Assembly: GCA_014529385.2 (NCBI GenBank)
Contig: CM043967.1
Coordinates: forward strand, 78,887,278-78,951,277
Direction: 5' to 3'
DNA length: 64,000 bases
Source of the DNA: Adiantum capillus-veneris
Taxonomy: Eukaryota; Streptophyta; Polypodiopsida; Polypodiales; Pteridaceae
The notes beneath the pieces were generated by a model. It did no database searches. It was not told where the DNA came from and saw nothing but the letters and a program-made list of their open reading frames with translations. Shown here piece by piece: positions 59,363-64,000 of this stretch; the first letter of the stretch is position 1; each line of letters opens with the position of its first letter. A program made the position numbers and the translations under genes.

Positions 59363-59520
59363 GAAGAAGAGAGTTTTAACGTCGTAGGAAACTATCCCAA
59401 AAGACGTTAAAGATTAGGTTAGATGTAGACTTACGTTAAATTAGATTTAGGTTTATTTTTAGTTAGATTTACGTTTATTTAGATATACGCTTATTTACGT
59501 TAGATCGAGTCCACGCAAGA
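59305..59520. repeat. (CA)n and second copy of the TTTAGGTTTA-type tract
   Basis: (CA)n at 59,312-59,360, then a repeat of the sequence at 58,625-58,790 (AGAAGAAGAGAGTT, ACGTCGTAGGAAACTATCC, AGGTTAGATGTAGACTTACG). The two copies bracket the HMA fragment. Confidence 0.8.
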
Positions 59521-59984
59521 ATTACTTACGGTTTAGGGTTTAGAGTTAGACGAACAGTGAAAAGATCTACTGTGAAAAGATGTTAAGATGCTGTGAAGTG
59601 CTACAGCTAGAGAAGAGGCAAAGGGGTTTTGTCCACTACATGCAGTATCATGTAGACGTGGGTCTGTAGATTTCTTGTACCCACAAATATAGGTATATGC
59701 TACTACTCTATATGGGGTGCATGCAAAGGAGCTACAAAATGAAACAGAGGATATGTGTTTAAACGGAGAGCTCTATATAGATATAGGAAGTTATGCTGAG
59801 TTATGCGAGGATGAGAGAGAGATCTCTTAAAGCCACAAATATTGTATTTGAACAATTTTGCTCCGTGTTGTAAAAGCTCTGGCTCTCTAAGTACCTTCCA
59901 TGGTGTATAACGCTCTTTTCTACTCGCGCTCACATCTTTTGATTGAAAATTCTGAGTTTTCGACTTGCCTCTTCTATCACTCAA

Positions 59985-60060
59985 TTCATTGCGTCATTGT
60001 ATTTAGATGCGTCATTACGTCATTGTATTTAATGGTCTTTGCGTCATTGTCTACTCTATT
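59985..60060 (+). promoter_or_regulatory. Repeated GCGTCATTGTATTTA motif upstream of the CACTA gene
   Basis: Four close copies of (T)GCGTCATTGT, three with following ATTTA, lie 45-115 bp before the ATG. TGACGCA is a plant bZIP-type core. A regulatory role is inference. Confidence 0.4.
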
Positions 60061-60102
60061 CATTCAATATAAAGTTTAAATATTCGTGTGTTTAATGCAG
60101 GT

Positions 60103-61413
60103 ATGGATGATGAGGAGTTTCTTTCTTCTTTGTCACCGCAGCAGAGACAGTGGTACGTGGAGCGTCATCGCTCTGGCGCATCATCGCGCGTTCCTACTCC
60201 ATCCGCATCTCCCTCTCTTTCGGAGCATTCGGCGCGCTCCGAAGCTTCGGCGTCGACGAGACGAGCTTCACGCTCGTCTAGACACCGGCGCTCTAGTGGT
60301 GGCGGTGGCGGTTGTTGTGGGGATTCCGCCACCGATGCCTCCACACCGCCTTGTGTTCGACGAGGCTGTTTACCCTCCCCTTCTTTGCCCGCCCCCACAC
60401 CAGCCACAACATCGCCATCTACGCCAGGTTTTGCACGGTTGACTGTTCCTAGCAGCTACACACCTCTACCTACTCCGCCAGGAGCCACCCCACTCGACAC
60501 TCCTCGCTTCGGGGCCCAGACGCTGGTGGAGACACCTGACGTCCGTACCCCCATCGACACGCCGCTAGAGACCCCTGCCGGGACACCCAGGTTCACGCGT
60601 CACCGGCCAGAGGGTTTGTCTTACTCCGTCGACTTCAGCGGCGGCATCATCATGGATGATGATGGCAAGAAGGTGATCTCGCGCATGCGTGGTCTTTGCT
60701 CTCAGCTGTTTAGACACTACATACTAAAAAAATGGAGTGAAGTACCAAGTGATTTAAAAAACAGAGTCATCAGCATACTTCATGATGAGTTTCCCGTTCC
60801 AACACGGGATCAGCGCTTCAATGAAGACCTGATGAAGATTCGAATGCGCGAATACTGCAAACACAAGCGTTTCGAAGTGCAAAAAGAAATCAAGAATGGG
60901 TGGAACAGGCCAGATTGGCTGGCCAAAGAAGATTGGAAGAATGCGAAGAAAGCAGCGCGCGAGAATCCCGACAAGTGGAAGCAAAAAAAGGATGCAGCCA
61001 GAGCGCGAGTAGAGGCAGGGAGCTCGCACCACTTGGGGAGCGGTGGATGGGCATCATTTGAGGCCGATTTTGTAAGTGTTTTCGCATTGCTCTTTATGTT
61101 CGATAGTTTAGGGTTTATGAGTTTTTTAATTCTAACATAATGAAATCTTTGTATGTTTTGACAGTGGTCGATGACAGGACGTGATCCCACACCGTACAAG
61201 CGCGAGTACGCAGGCAGGAAGGGCTTAAACGCCCTGATGGACATTCTCAGTTCTCGCGGCGGCATGGTTAGTATTAGGGTTTATTCTTTTCTATTTTTTG
61301 TATTGTTTTATAAATGTCGTTATATGTTTATACTTACTGAAAGCTGTCTTATTGTCTTTTTTTTGCAGAATCCGACAGATACGCCGCTTGGACGCGATGA
61401 GACGTCTGACTAG
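60103..61413 (+). CDS. CACTA-encoded plant-transposon protein (Ptta/En/Spm-type), 3 exons
   Basis: Exons 60,103-61,071, 61,165-61,266 and 61,369-61,413 join in phase 0 at GTAAGT/GACAG and GTTAGT/TGCAG boundaries to give 371 residues without a stop. Residues 1-160 are Ser/Pro/Thr-rich (MDDEEFLSSLSPQQRQWYVE; repeated TP-L-TP motifs). The C-terminal half is basic and helical: VISILHDEFPVPTRDQRFNE, CKHKRFEVQKEIKNGWNRPD and WKQKKDAARARVEAGSSHHL. WSMTGRDPTPYKREYAGRKG lies in exon 2. This arrangement resembles the plant transposase family of the En/Spm and Ptta type, the DNA-binding partner rather than the catalytic TNP2-like protein. The open frame suggests recent activity. A CAG just before the ATG may be an acceptor for an upstream non-coding exon. 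Confidence 0.75.
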
Positions 61414-61769
61414 ACAACGTCAGTTTAGCCGTAGCTAGATAACATTATTTTAGGGTTTCTCATAGCTTATGTATCATGAGACGGATTTTATACGTCTTTT
61501 TGAACCATGTATATTATTACATTTGTCACCGCAGTTTCTTTTGCCAATCAATTCTTTATGCCTATGATGTTGTACAATTGTCATTATTACATTTCCCAAT
61601 CAATTCATTTTGCCTATGATGTGTACAATTGTCAATTTTGCAAACAATGCGTCTTGTGGGTGACTATTTTGGGTCTATTATCTACCCTTGCACTTTTTTT
61701 AAAAAGTGAATCAAGTACAATATGATTGATGGGTGGCAGGGCATTCAATGCCCTGTCACCAAAAAGAAA

Positions 61770-62023
61770 TTCTCTCGAGCGTCGCTATAACCGTCGCTAT
61801 TTATGGCTCTGTAGAGTCGTTATGAGCGTCGCTATAGTCTTCTGTGTAAACGTCGCTATAACCGTCGCTATGAGTGTCGTTATATAGAGACGCTCATAGC
61901 GACGCTTATAGCGACGCATATAGCGACGCTCGTAGCGACGGTTTTAGCGACGCCGGGGGTTATAAAAACCCAGTGTATTTCCGTCGCTAATAGCGTCACA
62001 AGAGCACACAACCTCTTGTAGTG
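61770..62023. repeat. CACTA right subterminal repeats and terminus
   Basis: About fifteen AGCGTCGCTAT-like and AGCGACGCT-like motifs: forward orientation in the left half (61,778-61,895), inverted in the right half (61,900-61,955), so the whole zone can fold. The perfect TIR is at 62,012-62,023. Confidence 0.9.
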
Positions 62024-62026
62024 GAT

Positions 62027-62842
62027 CCCTCACACTCACATGTCTCTGTACAACCACATCAACATGTCTCTGCATCAATGCGCAGATAAAAACTCCAACA
62101 CACAGAGTTCCACCCCTACTGAGGAAGAGCTTAAGTGATGGAAGATTTTTTTCATTGATGATGGTGACTTACTCCACAAGGGTAGAGTATGTGTGCTAAA
62201 GGACTCAGACACTAGGCGCCAAATATTATTTGAGTGTCACGATAGTACAAGTGCTGGTCATCCATGTATTCGTAAGACATATGCCTTAGTTCGGCGGTAA
62301 TTTTATTGACAAAGCCTACATCATGATGTTCAAGAGCACGTACTAAACTGCCAACAATGCCAAGTAAATAAGGTAGAGCGCCTCCAGGTAGGTGGCCTTT
62401 TACACCCTTTAGAGATTCCACAAGGTAAGTGGGAGAGTATCTCGATGGATTTTATAGTAGGACTACTACTACAAATCGTGGCCATGATGCCATATGGGTA
62501 ATTGTAGACAGTCTAACAAAGATGGGTTAATTCATTCCCACTAAGACTACGGTTAAGATGTTGGAATTAGCATGGCTATTTGTAGAGCATATATATAGAT
62601 TCTACGGTCTTCCATCTAGTATCATTAGTGACAGAGATCAAAAGTTTGATAATCACTTCCAGAGAGCTGTGTTTCAAAATTTGGAACTACACTTAATCTT
62701 AGTACGGATGATCATCCAAAAACAGATGGTCAAACCGAAAGAGTTAATCAAGTGCTAGAGGATATGCTATGAGCATATGTTAGCAAGAAGCAAACCAATT
62801 GGGAAGACTACTTACCTATATTGGAATTTTCTTATAATAGTT
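62027..62842 (+). pseudogene. Gypsy element C integrase (after the CACTA insertion)
   Basis: The frames give DGDLLHKGRVCVLKDSDTRR, HDSTSAGHPCIRKTYALVRR and [10 protein letters not shown] (HHCC finger), then [33 protein letters not shown] and FDNHFQRAVFQ (core with two Asp). After a frameshift come QKQMVKPKELIKC and YLPILEFSYNS. Frames shift several times. Similarity ends near 62,842. Confidence 0.85.
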
Positions 62843-64000
62843 AAAGCATGTGACTACTACAGGGAGATTTTCATGAGTGAGTTGGAGGAAAAATTAGATG
62901 CCCATGGTCTACTTGAAAAATTTGCAGGCGTCATATTTTTGCTCAAGATTACCTGACTGAAGCACTTATTGCCAAGGTGTTTGATGTGCCTACTGCTGAA
63001 GATAATGAAGTCAATAAAGCCACATAAAAGGATATGACAAAAGATTTTCGGCCATCTTAGGGTGACAGGCACTACTATCAACTATGAGGCATGAAGAATC
63101 AGGTCAGGCAGTAACAGGTCAGATGGATTATTGAAAGGGTGTTTTTGTTGGTCAAATCAAAATACACAAGTAGGAAAGACTATGGAATAGTGCTGGTAGT
63201 TGAAGGTGGTAGACAAATTGGATGGGCCAATATCCTCTTTGACAGAATCAAATTTGAGATTTACACCAAGCAAAGAAGAAAAGAAAAAACAACCAAAGTG
63301 GGTCCATACTTGGCAGCAGTTTTTCAATATGTCAATAACAAAAGATCGAATCTTGCAGGGGAAGAGCTTTCTATCACCAAAAAAAATGATTAAAGACTCA
63401 AGGTCTGCACAAAGAAAGGAAAAGAGGCAAAAACTACAACATGACAAGAAGCCTTTGCAATTGACAAAGGATTTGGACATATTGATGGTTGTAGGTTATT
63501 CAAAGAAAGAATCTTTAGATACAATAAAATTTAAAGTAAAGTTAGATCAAGAATTTGGAGATTTGTTTCCTGAGTCTACAGTTCAAAATCCTTGTGTCAG
63601 ACATGCAATCCCCGTGACATTGAAAATAGGTATCAAACTCAGAAAATTGAAGGGGAAACTTACAGGGGAAGTGCATGTACTTGTAGTTGGGGAATCTACA
63701 GTTCAAAAGATTGGCATGTCTAAAGAAAATTTTCCAAAATGTATCTTTAAATGAGGTGCAAACTGCATTGGGTGTAGTAAAGGAGTATGTTGAACAACAA
63801 GCAATGGATTTTACCTTGTTGAGTAGGGAAAATGAGGGATTGCACAATGAGCTGAAGCAGATCAAAGACGATGCACTAAAGGAAAAGAAGACTCAATCTG
63901 AAGTGGAAATTTTATAGCAGCAGCTCAAGAAGTTGACTGATAGCCAAGAGCTCATGAAAAGGAATTAGCAGTGTACAAAGAAAAGACTTCAGAAAGAATT
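62843..64000 (+). pseudogene. Unidentified gag-like/coiled-coil reading frame at the window end
   Basis: Starting with EIFMSELEEKLDAHGLLEKF (from 62,862), partly open frames run to the end of the window: MKVVDKLDGPISSLTESNLR with KKQPKWVHTWQQFFN (63,200), DLDILMVVGYSKKESLDTIK (63,475), then a coiled coil (VKEYVEQQAMDFTLLSRENE, GLHNELKQIKDDALKEKKTQ, 63,777-63,917). I do not recognise the family. The build (globular N-terminus, basic linker, coiled coil, scattered TAG stops) resembles the frame at 11.7-14.3 kb on the other strand. It abuts truncated element C and continues beyond the window. Confidence 0.4.

Larger units (their letters stand above)
57698..62023 (+). mobile_element. Complete CACTA (En/Spm-type) transposon inserted in gypsy C
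   Basis: The left end CACTACAAGAGG (57,698-57,709) and the right end CCTCTTGTAGTG (62,012-62,023) are perfect 12-bp inverted repeats. A 3-bp duplication GAT flanks them (57,695-57,697 and 62,024-62,026), as expected for CACTA elements. Both subterminal zones are dense in GCGACGCT/AGCGTCGC motifs in both orientations. The 4,326-bp body holds microsatellites, an HMA-domain gene fragment and a three-exon plant-transposon frame. No TNP2-type catalytic transposase is present, so it is probably non-autonomous. Confidence 0.93.
53392..62842 (+). mobile_element. Gypsy element C, split by a CACTA transposon and truncated at its 3' end
   Basis: LTR, primer site, leader, gag, protease, RT, RNase H and integrase follow in Ty3 order. 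Pol is interrupted at 57,698-62,023 by the CACTA element and resumes after the GAT duplication. Similarity to integrase stops near 62,842 (PILEFSYNS); the integrase tail and 3' LTR are missing. Confidence 0.85.

Overview
This window looks like nuclear DNA from a land plant with a large, repeat-rich genome. Almost all of it is transposable elements inserted into one another: Ty3/gypsy and Ty1/copia LTR retrotransposons, LINE remnants, CACTA DNA transposons and foldback elements. Microsatellites and long C or G runs are frequent. The tRNA-Met-type primer sites (TGGTATCAGAGC), the CACTA ends (CACTACAAGAGG) and the PPR and heavy-metal-domain fragments are plant-like. The lineage cannot be fixed from the sequence alone. 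A non-flowering plant such as a fern, lycophyte or gymnosperm is my guess, not a result.

Left part (1-21.5 kb). Positions 1-1306 are the end of one CACTA element. It abuts a degraded minus-strand gypsy element (A, 1307-10.3 kb). A complete 4.5-kb LTR element with no coding capacity (2770-7249, 5-bp target duplication GGTAT) sits inside A. Next come copia and LINE scraps, a decayed minus-strand coiled-coil reading frame (11.7-14.3 kb), an LTR/leader-like tract, and a minus-strand gypsy element (D, 16.5-19.06 kb) in which a retropepsin-like domain follows the integrase. A tandem array of hairpins (19.03-19.52 kb) borders D.

Middle part (21.4-36 kb). A chromodomain gypsy element (F) is split by a second gypsy-type element (E, 21,786-31,691, duplication ATATG). 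The 3' LTR of E is itself split by a nearly complete copia element (22,312-26,598, duplication AGTGG) and by a 466-bp near-perfect palindrome. A short gypsy RT/RNase H fragment (G) follows at 33.5-34.5 kb.

One host-type gene is convincing. It runs on the minus strand from 44,994 to 36,995 in three exons whose phases and splice sites fit. The 275-residue product has a signal peptide, a Ser-Pro-rich stalk, a cadherin-like beta-sandwich domain, a C-terminal membrane helix and a short tail. Its second intron holds PPR, copia and LINE debris.

Right part (46-64 kb). Gypsy element B (46.3-53.3 kb, 5' LTR present) is followed by gypsy element C (53.4-62.8 kb). C is split inside pol by a complete 4,326-bp CACTA element (57,698-62,023, duplication GAT). 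That CACTA element carries a three-exon plant-transposon reading frame and a captured fragment of a heavy-metal-associated (HMA) domain gene. The window ends in an unidentified gag-like or coiled-coil reading frame.
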